From: Thermopolyspora sp040678635
GTDB taxonomy: Bacteria; Actinomycetota; Actinomycetes; Streptosporangiales; Streptosporangiaceae
NCBI RefSeq assembly: GCF_040678635.1
Contig: NZ_JBFATZ010000005.1
Span: 434,001 to 498,000 of the forward strand
Direction: 5' to 3'
DNA length: 64,000 nucleotides
Below are positions 33,044-41,948 of this stretch, one piece after another. The notes under the pieces were generated by a model that worked only from the letters and a program-made list of their open reading frames with translations, had not been told where the DNA came from and searched no databases. Position 1 is the first letter of the stretch. Each line of letters opens with the position of its first letter. The position numbers were made by a program, and so were the translations under genes.

Positions 33044-36000
33044 TCAGTTGCGGATGATCGTGAACGTGGTCGTGATGTTGCGGATGTCGGTGTGGTTGTC
33101 GGTCAGGGTCAGGTTGGTGAAGGTGGCCGAGCCGACCGCCGGACCCTGGCCGGGCTCGGGGAGTTCGTTGGCCCAGATGGCGAAGCCGGACTTGGCGTCG
33201 AAGGCGTCGCCGCTCTTGCGGGCCCCGGAGATCTTGACGTTGGTGAAGACGGTGTCGGTGATGGGGTTCTGCGCGACGCCGTTGGTGCCGTAGTTGGTCT
33301 GGAACATGATGCCGTGGTACGTCGGATCGACGATGTCCACGTTGCTGACGCGGATCGCCCGGAACTGCTTCTGCGCGGAGAAGACCCAGATCGCCGGGAA
33401 GGTCTGGGCGCCCCAGAAGTGGCCGCCCGCCCGGACGATCGAGATGTTCTCGAAGCGGGTCTCGCCGGGGCCGAAGTCCCGCATCGGGAAGCCGAAGTCG
33501 AGCGAGCTGATCGTGATGCCGGAGTAGACGAGCGTGTCGGCGATGTAGACGTTGCGGACGGTGTTGTTCTGGCCGCCGTAGACGGCGATGCCGGCGGCGC
33601 GCCAGGTGAGGATCGAGGTGAGGTTCTCCAGGACGTTGCCGGACTGGTCGCCGCCGTTGCCGTCGGTGGCGGCGAACAGCGCGAAGCCGTCGTCGCCGGT
33701 GGCGCGGGCCTCGACGTTGCTGACCAGGTTGTCCGTGCTGCCGTTGGTGAAGTTGCCGCCGTCGGCGAACAGGTTGCGGATCCGGGAGTTCTTGATCGTG
33801 ACGTGGTCCACGTGCGCGCCCCAGTACATGCAGACCTGGTGCTCGACCCAGATGTTGTCGATGGTCATCCGGGACACGTTCGTCATGTCGAAGATCTTGC
33901 CGGGGCCGTTGACGCGGGAGGTGTAGTTGCCGAAGTGGGCGAAGTTCGCGAACGTGGAGCCGTTCGACGACGCCTCCGTACGCCAGCCGACGTCGGTGTT
34001 GTCCTGGCCGGACGGGGAGTGGAACCTCGTGTACCAGGGGCCGGCGCCGATGACCTTGACGGCCTTGCCGTACACCTGGAACTTGCCGTTGGTCTGGTAG
34101 TCGCCCGCCGGGAGGTAGACGCCCTCCAGCGCGGGGTCCTGGCGGGCGCGGTCGAGCGCGTTCTGCACGTCCTGGTGGGTGAACCCGGCCGGTACGGCGT
34201 AGCGCGCCGGGTCGGGGTTGGCGATGGGTGCGACCTGTTCGAGGTTGATGAAGTCGATGGCGTACCTGCTGGTGTTGGCCGCGTCCTTCTGCAGCCGGAT
34301 CCTGCTGCCCGCCGGGACGGTGCCGTTGAGCATGATGTTGGCCTCGTCGTAGATGTGCCGCGGCGGCCCGGCCGAGGGCGAGTTGCCCGGCTCCGCCTCG
34401 GGGCCGTACAGCCAGGCGTACCTGGAGGTCAGGTTGAGCGTCTTGTGGAACACGCCGTCGACGTAGACGTTGAGCGTGGCGTCGATGCCGCCGCCGCCGG
34501 GCGCGTCGGGGATGGAGAAGCGGGTGACCAGGGTGTTGGTGGGGGCCTTGGTGGTGAACTCGACGTAGGCGCCGGTGGTGTTGAGGGTCACCGCGCGCCG
34601 CCCGGACGCCTCGCCGGCGATGTCGCCGACCGTCCGGTTCGGGCCGACCACGGCCGCTCCCCCGCCGACGACGGCGTCCTCGGCCTCGTAGATGTCGTAC
34701 GGCATGCGGGCGCCGCGCCCGACGAACATCTGAGTGGTGCCGGTGTTGTTCGCCCGCTTGACCGGCAGCTCGTTGGCGTCGGCGGCGATGACGGTCCGTA
34801 CGGTGTACTCGCCGTTGGCCGCCGTCCAGGTGCCGAGGGTGACGGGGGCGGTGGTGGCGCCGGGGGCGATCGCGCCGGTGTACGAGCCGGTGAGCGTCCT
34901 GACGGTGGCGCCGTCGGCGTCGAGCACGGTCAGGGTGATGCCGTGCGCGCCGCCCGCGGAGGCCACCGTGCCCTGGTTGCGCAGCGCCACGGTGAAGGTG
35001 ACCTCGTCGTTGGCGGCCGGGTTGCCGGGCGTCCAGGAGACCGCGGCGGCGACCAGGTCGGAGCTGTCGACGGGCCGCACGACCAGCGCGGACGGCGCGG
35101 TGAAGACGTTGTTGCCCTCGTCGCGCTCGACGACGTCGTTGTCCTCGTCCACCTTGGCGACGGCGGAGTAGGTGCCGGCGTCGCGGGCGCCGATGTTCGC
35201 GGTGACGGTGGCGGACGCGCCGGGGGCGAGCGCGCCGACGGCGGCGCTGCCGACCTTGGCGTCGCCCAGGAAGAAGGCGACGTCGGTCGCGCCGGAGGCG
35301 ACGGTGCCGGCGTTCCTGACCGTGGCGGACAGGGTGACCGCGTCGGTCTCGACGGGCGACGCGGGCGACCAGGTGAGGCCGGTGACGGTCAAGTCCGGGT
35401 TCGGCGCGGGCTCGCCGATGACCTGGAACTCGGCGACCTGGCCGCCGGGCGCGCCGCTGTTGGCGGTGAAACGCAGGCGGACGTCGGCGGCGGTGGCGTC
35501 GAGCGGGATCGTGACGGTGTTGCCGGAGGCGGGGTTGAAGGCGTACGTCGCGGCGGGGACCAGGGTGGCGAAGGAGTCGCCGTTCTGGGTACGGCCGAGC
35601 ACCTCGATGGTCTGCGTGCGCGGGCCCCAGATGGGGTCGGGGTTGAGCTTGAGCACGACCGCGGAGATCTCGGCGTTGGCGCCGAGCGAGACGGTGAGCG
35701 TGCTGGGGTGACCGTTGCCCTCCCAGTACGTGGTCACGTCGCCGTCGTTGGCGTTGCCCGCGACGTAGACGTGCGTGTGGGAGGAGGACTCGATCGGCTT
35801 GCCGAGCGCCAGGTCGGTGCCGGGGGGATCGGGGTCGGGGTCCTGGGCCGGGCCGTACGCCTCGAACTCGGAGATCTGGCCGGCGGGCCACTGGGTGTTG
35901 GCGGTGATGTTCAGCCGGATGTAGCGGGCCGTGGCCGTCGCGAAGGTGACCGTGGCGGCCGGGTTGAACAGGCGCGCGGCGGAGGGCGCGAGCTGGGTGA

Positions 36001-36361
36001 AGGTGTTTCCGTCGAGGCTGCCGCGCACGTCGAACGTCTGCGACCTGCTCTCCCAGTGGGCGGGGAGCCTGAGCACGAGCTCGTTCACGCTGACGGCGCG
36101 GCCCAGGTCCACCTGGATCCACTGCGGGAAGGCGTTGTTGGCGCTCTCCCAGTAGGTGGCCTGGTTGCCGTCGGTGGCGTTGGCGGCGGGGTAGCCGTTC
36201 TGGGTGCTCGCGACCGTGACGGTCTTGCCTGCGGCGAGGTTGGGCCCGGCGGCCGCGGCGCGGGCCCGGGCCGCCACCGCCGGGGACGCCGGCAGTCCGG
36301 CGGCGATGAGGGCGGCGACCGTCGCCGCGATCAGGGATAGGAGAACCGATCTGTGCCTCAT
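33044..36361 (-). CDS. Secreted GH87-type alpha-1,3-glucanase (mycodextranase) with carbohydrate-binding modules
   Basis: The 1105-residue protein starts with a signal peptide (MRHRSVLLSLIAATVAALIA...ASPAVAA). Two F5/8-type discoidin-like modules follow (about 38-170 and 180-315: ATDGNQATYWES, ANDGDVTTYWEGNG), then two CARDB-like beta domains (about 320-560) and a CBM6/35-like module (YEAEDAVVGGG, about 575-720). The rest is a beta-helix with GFTHQDVQNALDRARQDPAL. Asp867 (LFADGGNF) and the pair Asp890-Asp891 (ATGDDGFALF) have the same 23-residue spacing as the three catalytic aspartates reported for the GH87 enzyme Agl-FH1. It should cut alpha-1,3-glucan outside the cell. GAGGGAG precedes the ATG at 36361. 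Confidence 0.85.
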   Translation of the reverse strand: MRHRSVLLSLIAATVAALIAAGLPASPAVAARARAAAAGPNLAAGKTVTVASTQNGYPAANATDGNQATYWESANNAFPQWIQVDLGRAVSVNELVLRLPAHWESRSQTFDVRGSLDGNTFTQLAPSAARLFNPAATVTFATATARYIRLNITANTQWPAGQISEFEAYGPAQDPDPDPPGTDLALGKPIESSSHTHVYVAGNANDGDVTTYWEGNGHPSTLTVSLGANAEISAVVLKLNPDPIWGPRTQTIEVLGRTQNGDSFATLVPAATYAFNPASGNTVTIPLDATAADVRLRFTANSGAPGGQVAEFQVIGEPAPNPDLTVTGLTWSPASPVETDAVTLSATVRNAGTVASGATDVAFFLGDAKVGSAAVGALAPGASATVTANIGARDAGTYSAVAKVDEDNDVVERDEGNNVFTAPSALVVRPVDSSDLVAAAVSWTPGNPAANDEVTFTVALRNQGTVASAGGAHGITLTVLDADGATVRTLTGSYTGAIAPGATTAPVTLGTWTAANGEYTVRTVIAADANELPVKRANNTGTTQMFVGRGARMPYDIYEAEDAVVGGGAAVVGPNRTVGDIAGEASGRRAVTLNTTGAYVEFTTKAPTNTLVTRFSIPDAPGGGGIDATLNVYVDGVFHKTLNLTSRYAWLYGPEAEPGNSPSAGPPRHIYDEANIMLNGTVPAGSRIRLQKDAANTSRYAIDFINLEQVAPIANPDPARYAVPAGFTHQDVQNALDRARQDPALEGVYLPAGDYQTNGKFQVYGKAVKVIGAGPWYTRFHSPSGQDNTDVGWRTEASSNGSTFANFAHFGNYTSRVNGPGKIFDMTNVSRMTIDNIWVEHQVCMYWGAHVDHVTIKNSRIRNLFADGGNFTNGSTDNLVSNVEARATGDDGFALFAATDGNGGDQSGNVLENLTSILTWRAAGIAVYGGQNNTVRNVYIADTLVYSGITISSLDFGFPMRDFGPGETRFENISIVRAGGHFWGAQTFPAIWVFSAQKQFRAIRVSNVDIVDPTYHGIMFQTNYGTNGVAQNPITDTVFTNVKISGARKSGDAFDAKSGFAIWANELPEPGQGPAVGSATFTNLTLTDNHTDIRNITTTFTIIRN

Positions 36362-36574
36362 GGGTTGCTCCCTCTCGGGGGGCTGAGGGGTGGGGGGGTG
36401 GGCACACCATAAGATGACCAACAAATCACTGCAATGTTCCAACTTCATTTCGCAAATGTCCGACTCCGGACATGCATCGGTTGCTACCACGAAGCCGCAG
36501 GCAGTGCGTCTGGTCGAGCGGCCGGGCCGATTCCCCGATCATGCAAGCGCTGACGTCGTACGGCCGCAAGCCGA

Positions 36575-36588
36575 CGCAAGCCTTTGCG
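36575..36588. promoter_or_regulatory. CGCAAG-type imperfect operator in the glucanase/ABC divergent region
   Basis: CGCAAGCCTTTGCG has CGCAA/TTGCG arms and resembles the inverted repeats before the LacI gene. Further CGCAAG or GCAAGC half-sites lie at about 36543 and 36565. The region sits between the divergent glucanase and importer genes. Confidence 0.4.
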
Positions 36589-36722
36589 GCGACTTTCGCC
36601 GGTTTGCGTACACGGAAACACCACAGGTCACGGGCCCGCCGGCGACCGCCCGCGCGCCGCCCGGAGCCCATGCCACAAGGTCATCGCCAGTACGACGCGC
36701 ATGTTTGACGTGATTTAGTTGT

Positions 36723-36747
36723 TATCTTGCGCGATACCATCAAGATA
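36723..36747. promoter_or_regulatory. Inverted repeat TATCTTG-N11-CAAGATA upstream of the importer operon
   Basis: The 7-bp arms are perfect complements (36723-36729 with 36741-36747). A TTGACG -35-like hexamer lies at 36705-36710. The site is about 85 bases before the binding-protein start, where a repressor would block transcription. Confidence 0.5.
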
Positions 36748-36831
36748 TTGCTGCCTTCTGTTCGCGTGTCTATGCTGACGCCACACGGCGGGGCGCCACA
36801 CCGTCCCACGAACGTGAAGAAGGGCCAGACG

Positions 36832-38208
36832 ATGAGCAGATCGGGCTATCGCAGGACCGTGGGGTTGATCCTGATGGCGGGCCTGGGCGTGAGCGCCGCG
36901 GCGTGCGGCGGCGACCCGGCCGGGACGGGCGGCGGCGGGCAGGGCGCCCAGGCGGGCGCGAAGGTGAGCATCACCGTGGCCTGCCAGCCGGCCAAGACGG
37001 CGCCGGAGAACCGCAAGGCGTGGGACGACGACGTCGCCGAGTTCCAGAAGGCGCACCCGAACGTCGTGGTCGCCAGCACCGACCAGCAGCCCTGCTTCGA
37101 CCCCAAGACGTTCGGCCCCAAGCTCGCCGGCGGCCAGATGGAGACCGTCTTCGTCGTCCCGGTCACCAACTACAACGAGGTGATCGGCAAGCGCCAGGCC
37201 CTCGACATCACGCCGTACATCGGCGAGATCAAGAACTGGAACGACCTGCGCCAGGACGTCCGCGACCTGGTCACCAAGGACGGCAAGGTCTATGGCGTGC
37301 CGAACGTGCACTACAGCGTCGGCCTCGTCTACAACCGCAAGCTGTTCACCCAGGCCGGCCTCGACCCCGACAACCCGCCCAAGACGTGGGCGGAGGTCCG
37401 CGAGGCCGCCAAGAAGATCGCCGCGCTGGGGCCGGGCCACGTCGGCTACGGCGAGTACTCCGGCGGCAACACCGGCGGCTGGCACTTCACGATGCAGGTG
37501 TACGGCCGGGGCGGCGAGATGGTCACCCCCGACGGCAAGAAGGCCGCCTTCAACTCCCCCGAGGGCAAGGCCGTGCTGCAGAACCTCTACGACATGCGGT
37601 GGACCGACAACAGCATGGGCGCCAAGCTGTACAACGGCTGGGAGGCCCTGATGCTGGCGATGGGCGGCGGCAAGGTCGGCATGATGCTCGGCGCGCCCGA
37701 CGTCGTCACCGACGTGGTGCAGAAGTTCAACGGCAACTACGCCGACTACGGCATCACCGGCTTCCCGGAGGCGAAGGCGTCGCTGAGCGGCGGCGAGGCG
37801 TACTTCATCAACCCCAAGGCCACGCCCGAGCAGGCCAAGGCGGGGCTGCAGTGGATCGACTTCCAGTTCAACACCGTCGGCAAGGGCCGGTTCAACTTCG
37901 CGCGCGGCAAGCAGATCGGCAACCCGGTCGGCATCCCCGACAACGACGTGTACGGCGACTCGCCCACCGGCAAGGCCATCCAGGAGGCCCGCCAGGCGAA
38001 CGCCGCGCTGCCGGTGTCGAACTACCAGCCGTACGTGGACGCCTCGGCGACGATCCCGCCCAAGATGGAGCCGCCGTACGCGCAGGAGCTGTACGCCGTG
38101 CTCGACGTGGCCATGTCGGCCGTGCTGAGCCGCCGCGACGCCGACATCGACAAGCTGCTCGCCGACGCCGAGGCCAAGGCGAACGCCGTACTGGCGAGCA
38201 AGGGCTGA
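36832..38208 (+). CDS. Sugar ABC transporter substrate-binding lipoprotein
   Basis: The 458-residue protein has a lipoprotein signal peptide ending in VSAAACGG (the lipid-carrying cysteine is near residue 25). A family-1 extracellular sugar-binding fold follows (ITVACQPAKTAPENRKAWDD, GKVYGVPNVHYSVGLVYNRK, LGPGHVGYGEYSGGNTGGWH, GEAYFINPKATPEQAKAGL). It would catch oligosaccharides outside the membrane and deliver them to the two permeases just downstream. No ATPase gene is present, as usual for actinobacterial sugar importers that share an MsiK-type ATPase. I use the ATG at 36832, which starts the signal peptide; the upstream frame is not convincing. Confidence 0.92.
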   Translation: MSRSGYRRTVGLILMAGLGVSAAACGGDPAGTGGGGQGAQAGAKVSITVACQPAKTAPENRKAWDDDVAEFQKAHPNVVVASTDQQPCFDPKTFGPKLAGGQMETVFVVPVTNYNEVIGKRQALDITPYIGEIKNWNDLRQDVRDLVTKDGKVYGVPNVHYSVGLVYNRKLFTQAGLDPDNPPKTWAEVREAAKKIAALGPGHVGYGEYSGGNTGGWHFTMQVYGRGGEMVTPDGKKAAFNSPEGKAVLQNLYDMRWTDNSMGAKLYNGWEALMLAMGGGKVGMMLGAPDVVTDVVQKFNGNYADYGITGFPEAKASLSGGEAYFINPKATPEQAKAGLQWIDFQFNTVGKGRFNFARGKQIGNPVGIPDNDVYGDSPTGKAIQEARQANAALPVSNYQPYVDASATIPPKMEPPYAQELYAVLDVAMSAVLSRRDADIDKLLADAEAKANAVLASKG

Positions 38209-38215
38209 CCTGATC

Positions 38216-39211
38216 GTGGCCGGTGGCATCGAGACGACGCGGGCGACGGGCTCCGGATGGCGGCTGCGGCCGCCGCCGGGGCCCTCCCCCCGGCGCGGGT
38301 CCCCCTCAAACCCCTCAAACCCCTCAAACCCGTCGAGGCTGGGGCAGATCGTGCGGCGCAACCTCACCGCCTACGGGTTCATGTGCGGTGCGCTGTTCTG
38401 TTTCGCGATCTTCGCCTGGTATCCGATGGTGCGGGAGTTCATCCTGGGCTTCCAGCGGACGAACCTCATCGACCCGCCCGAATGGGTGGGGCTGGAGAAC
38501 TTCCGCGCCGTCGTCCAGGACCCGGCGTTCGGGCAGGCGTGGCTGAACACGATCGCGTTCACGCTGCTGGCCCTGGTGTGCGGGTACGCGGTGCCGTTCG
38601 TGGTCGCGCTGGTGCTCAACGAGCTGCGGCACGCGCGGGCGTACCTGAGGTTCGTGGTGTACCTGCCGGTCATGCTGCCGCCGATCGTCACGGTGCTGCT
38701 GTTCCGCTGGCTGCTCGACCCGGGTCCCGGCCTGTTCAACCAGGTGCTGGACTTCTTCCACCTGCCGCCGCTGGCCTGGCTCGACTCGGCCGACACCGCG
38801 CTGATCTCGCTGGTGCTGGTGTCGACGTGGATGAACATGGGCTCGGCGACGCTGATCTACCTGGCGGCGCTGCAGAACATCCCGCCCGAGCTGTACGAGG
38901 CCGCCGAGCTCGACGGGGCGGGGGTGTTCCGCCGGATCCGGCACATCACGATCCCGCAGACCCGGCTGATCCTGCTGCTCATGCTCATGCTGCAGATCGT
39001 GGCGACGATGCAGGTGTTCATCGAGCCGTACATGCTCACCGGCGGCGGCCCGGAGAACGCCACCGTCACCGTCGCGTACCTGATGTACCAGTACGCGTTC
39101 GTGTACGGCGGCAACTACGGCGCGGGCGGCGCCCTCGGGATGATGCTCATGATCGTGCTGCTCGCCTTCGCCGCCGTGCAGTTGCGGCTGACCCGTGACG
39201 ACAAGAGCTGA
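38216..39211 (+). CDS. Sugar ABC transporter permease (MalF type)
   Basis: The 331-residue protein has six membrane segments and the EAA loop that contacts the ATPase (LYEAAELDGAGVFRRIRHIT). It is one half of the importer channel. The GTG start lies 8 bases after the binding-protein stop, so the genes form an operon. The N-terminal ~40 residues are polar and contain SNPSNPSNPS, encoded by a 9-bp tandem repeat (CAAACCCCT, about 38310-38335). This cytoplasmic extension is probably disordered. Confidence 0.92.
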   Translation: MAGGIETTRATGSGWRLRPPPGPSPRRGSPSNPSNPSNPSRLGQIVRRNLTAYGFMCGALFCFAIFAWYPMVREFILGFQRTNLIDPPEWVGLENFRAVVQDPAFGQAWLNTIAFTLLALVCGYAVPFVVALVLNELRHARAYLRFVVYLPVMLPPIVTVLLFRWLLDPGPGLFNQVLDFFHLPPLAWLDSADTALISLVLVSTWMNMGSATLIYLAALQNIPPELYEAAELDGAGVFRRIRHITIPQTRLILLLMLMLQIVATMQVFIEPYMLTGGGPENATVTVAYLMYQYAFVYGGNYGAGGALGMMLMIVLLAFAAVQLRLTRDDKS

Positions 39212-39220
39212 GGGGACCAG

Positions 39221-40192
39221 ATGCCGAACCTCACCCTGGACCGGCCGCCCGCCCCCTCCCGCGCGGGCGGGGCCGCGCGCCGCCGCCGGCCGCGGCGACC
39301 GCGCCGCAGGATCGAGACGCAGGTACGGACGATCATCTCGCCGCACCAGCTCAACTCGCCGTGGGGGCGGCGGATCTACTGGGCCGTGCTCGTCACGGTG
39401 ATCGTCGTGTTCACGCTGGTGTTCGTGTTCCCGCTGTACTGGATGGTCACGGGGGCGATGAAGACCGGCGACGAGATCGCCCGGATGCCGCCGACGCTGT
39501 TTCCCGCCGAGCCCACGCTGGACGCGTTCGCCGAGGCGTGGGAGCTGTTCGACATCGGCCTGCTGCTGCGGAACACGACCTTCTACGCCCTCGGGGGCTG
39601 GCTGTTCGCGATGGCGGTGGACGTGACGGCGGCGTTCGCGCTGTCGAAGCTGCGGCCCGCGTTCGGGAACGTGATCCTCGGCGCGATGCTGGCCACGCTG
39701 ATGATCCCGCCGATGGTGGTGCTCATCCCCACCTACCTGACGATCGTGGACGTGCCGATCTTCGGCTGGCATCTGCTGAACACGCCGTGGGCGCTGTGGT
39801 TCCCGGCGGCGGCCAACGGGTTCAACATCTTCCTGCTCAAGCGGTTCTTCGACTCGATCCCGCGGGAGCTGCTTGAGGCGGCGGCGATCGACGGGGCCGG
39901 GCCGCTGCGGATCCTGTGGTCGGTGGTGATCCCGGTGTCCCGGCCGATCCTCGGCGTCGTCTCGATCTTCACGATCGTCAACGCGTACCGGGACTTCGTC
40001 CTGCCGCTGCTCGTGCTGCCGGACAGCGACAAGATGACGATCAGCGTGGGCCTGTCGCAGACGGCGGGGGCGGTGAGCCAGAACGCCATCATGGGCGGCC
40101 TGGTGATCGCCAGCGTTCCGGCGATCATCGTGTTCTTCGTGTTCCAGCGGCACATCATGGCCGGCCTCACCGCCGGCAGCCTCAAGGGCTGA
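39221..40192 (+). CDS. Sugar ABC transporter permease (MalG type)
   Basis: The 323-residue second permease has six membrane helices and the EAA loop LLEAAAIDGAGPLRILWSVV. The sequence FVFPLYWMVTGAMKTGDEIA is typical of the MalG side. A very basic N-terminal segment (ARRRRPRRPRRR) should lie on the cytoplasmic face. It starts 10 bases after the first permease, so both come from the same transcript. Together with the lipoprotein they form an importer, probably for alpha-glucan oligosaccharides given the flanking glucanase and glucosidase. Confidence 0.92.
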   Translation: MPNLTLDRPPAPSRAGGAARRRRPRRPRRRIETQVRTIISPHQLNSPWGRRIYWAVLVTVIVVFTLVFVFPLYWMVTGAMKTGDEIARMPPTLFPAEPTLDAFAEAWELFDIGLLLRNTTFYALGGWLFAMAVDVTAAFALSKLRPAFGNVILGAMLATLMIPPMVVLIPTYLTIVDVPIFGWHLLNTPWALWFPAAANGFNIFLLKRFFDSIPRELLEAAAIDGAGPLRILWSVVIPVSRPILGVVSIFTIVNAYRDFVLPLLVLPDSDKMTISVGLSQTAGAVSQNAIMGGLVIASVPAIIVFFVFQRHIMAGLTAGSLKG

Positions 40193-40255
40193 TCTTCCAC
40201 CGATCCTGTTCATTTCCGTCCGAGTTCCATCGACGCGCAAGGAGTTGTCCTCGGC

Positions 40256-41782
40256 ATGTCCGAAACGTGGTGGCGGGGCGCCGCGATCTACCAGGTCTAT
40301 CCGCGCAGCTTCGCCGACGGCAACGGCGACGGCGTCGGCGACCTGGCGGGGCTGCGGTCACGCCTGCCGTACCTGTCCGATCTCGGCGTGAACGCCGTGT
40401 GGATCACCCCCTGGTATCCGTCGCCGCTCGCCGACGGCGGCTACGACGTCGCCGACTACCGCGACATCGACCCGGTCTTCGGCACGCTCGCCGAGGCCGA
40501 GCGGTTCATCGCGGAGGCGCACGCACGCGACATCAAGGTCATCATCGACGTGGTGCCGAACCACAGCTCGACGGCGAGCGAATGGTTCAAGCAGGCCCTC
40601 GCCGCCGGGCCCGGCTCGCCGGAACGCGAGCGCTTCTGGTTCCGCGACGAGCCCGGCGAATGGCGGTCGATCTTCGGCGGGCCGGCGTGGACGCAGGTGC
40701 CCGACGGGCAGTGGTACCTGCACCTGTTCGCGCCCGAGCAGCCCGACCTCAACTGGACGAACCCGGAGGTGCACGCGGAGTTCCACGACGTGCTGCGGTT
40801 CTGGTTCGACCGCGGCGTGGACGGCATCCGGATCGACTCGGCCGCGCTGCTCGCCAAGCCCGAGGGCCTGACCGGCCGGTTCGAGGACCTCGACGAGGTG
40901 CACGACGTCTACCGGAGCTGGCGCCGGATCAGCGACGAGTACGGCGGACGCGTCCTCATCGGCGAGGTGTGGCTGCCCGACCAGGAGCGCTTCGCGCGCT
41001 ACCTGCGGCCCGACGAGCTGCACACCGCGTTCAACTTCGACTTCCTCGCCTGCCCGTGGGACCCGGCCCGGCTGCGCTCGGTCATCGAGCGGACCCTCGC
41101 CACCCACGTCCCGCTGGGCGCGCCGCCCACCTGGGTGCTGTCCAACCACGACGTCGCCCGGGTCGTCACCCGGTACGGCAGGGCCGACACCTCGTGGGAC
41201 CACGGCGACCGCCGCGACGGCGTGCCCTCCGACCTCGGCCTCGGCTTCCGCCGCGCCCGCGCCGCCGCCCTGCTGGCGATGGCGCTGCCCGGCGGCGTCT
41301 ACATCTACCAGGGCGAGGAGCTCGGCCTGCCCGAGGTCGACGACATCCCCGGCGAGCTGCGGCAGGACCCGATCTGGACCCGCTCCGGCCACACCGTGCC
41401 CGGCCGCGACGGCTGCCGCGTCCCGCTGCCCTGGTCGGGCGACGAGCCGCCGTTCGGGTTCGGCGCCGGACGCCCGTGGCTGCCGCAGCCGGAGGACTGG
41501 CGCAAGCTCACCGTCGAGGCGCAGACCGCCGATCTCGGCTCCATGCTCACGCTCTACCGCACCGCCCTGCGCATCCGCGCCCGGCTGCTCGGCGACGGCA
41601 CGCTCACCTGGCGGGAGCACGGCCCCGAGGTGCTCGCGTTCACCCGCGACTCCGGCCTCACCTGCGTGACCAACCTGTCGGCCGCCCCGGTTCCCCTTCC
41701 GCCGCACGAGGAGATCCTGCTGACCAGCGGCCCGCTGGACGAGGGCCTCCTGCCGCCCGACACCACCGCCTGGCTCATGTGA
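40256..41782 (+). CDS. GH13 alpha-glucosidase
   Basis: The 508-residue protein begins WWRGAAIYQVYPRSFADGNG, the classic GH13 oligo-alpha-glucosidase start. The catalytic residues are visible: nucleophile Asp194 (GIRIDSAALL), acid/base Glu237 (IGEVWLP) and transition-state stabiliser Asp299 (VLSNHDVARV). There is no signal peptide, so it works in the cytoplasm on imported oligosaccharides. It follows the second permease by 63 bases, with AAGGAG before the ATG, and is the last gene of the importer operon. The exact linkage preference (alpha-1,4, 1,6 or 1,3) cannot be told by eye. Confidence 0.93.
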   Translation: MSETWWRGAAIYQVYPRSFADGNGDGVGDLAGLRSRLPYLSDLGVNAVWITPWYPSPLADGGYDVADYRDIDPVFGTLAEAERFIAEAHARDIKVIIDVVPNHSSTASEWFKQALAAGPGSPERERFWFRDEPGEWRSIFGGPAWTQVPDGQWYLHLFAPEQPDLNWTNPEVHAEFHDVLRFWFDRGVDGIRIDSAALLAKPEGLTGRFEDLDEVHDVYRSWRRISDEYGGRVLIGEVWLPDQERFARYLRPDELHTAFNFDFLACPWDPARLRSVIERTLATHVPLGAPPTWVLSNHDVARVVTRYGRADTSWDHGDRRDGVPSDLGLGFRRARAAALLAMALPGGVYIYQGEELGLPEVDDIPGELRQDPIWTRSGHTVPGRDGCRVPLPWSGDEPPFGFGAGRPWLPQPEDWRKLTVEAQTADLGSMLTLYRTALRIRARLLGDGTLTWREHGPEVLAFTRDSGLTCVTNLSAAPVPLPPHEEILLTSGPLDEGLLPPDTTAWLM

Positions 41783-41948
41783 CACCCGCCTCCCGTCCTC
41801 CTCCAACTCGGCGCGCCGTACATAACGGGCCGTAAGAAGGGCAGTTACTCCTTGCGAGCGGCCGATGTCTCCGGGGCACGGCGCACGAGGGGGCACGAGG
41901 GGTACGAGGAGGCATGCGGGGGCATGCGGGGGAACGCCGGGGGGCTGC

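Noticed and set aside
33092..36340. 1082-codon open frame antisense to the glucanase gene
   Set aside because: The minus-strand frame has a signal peptide, known modules and catalytic aspartates. The antisense frame is valine/glycine-rich and has no ribosome site.
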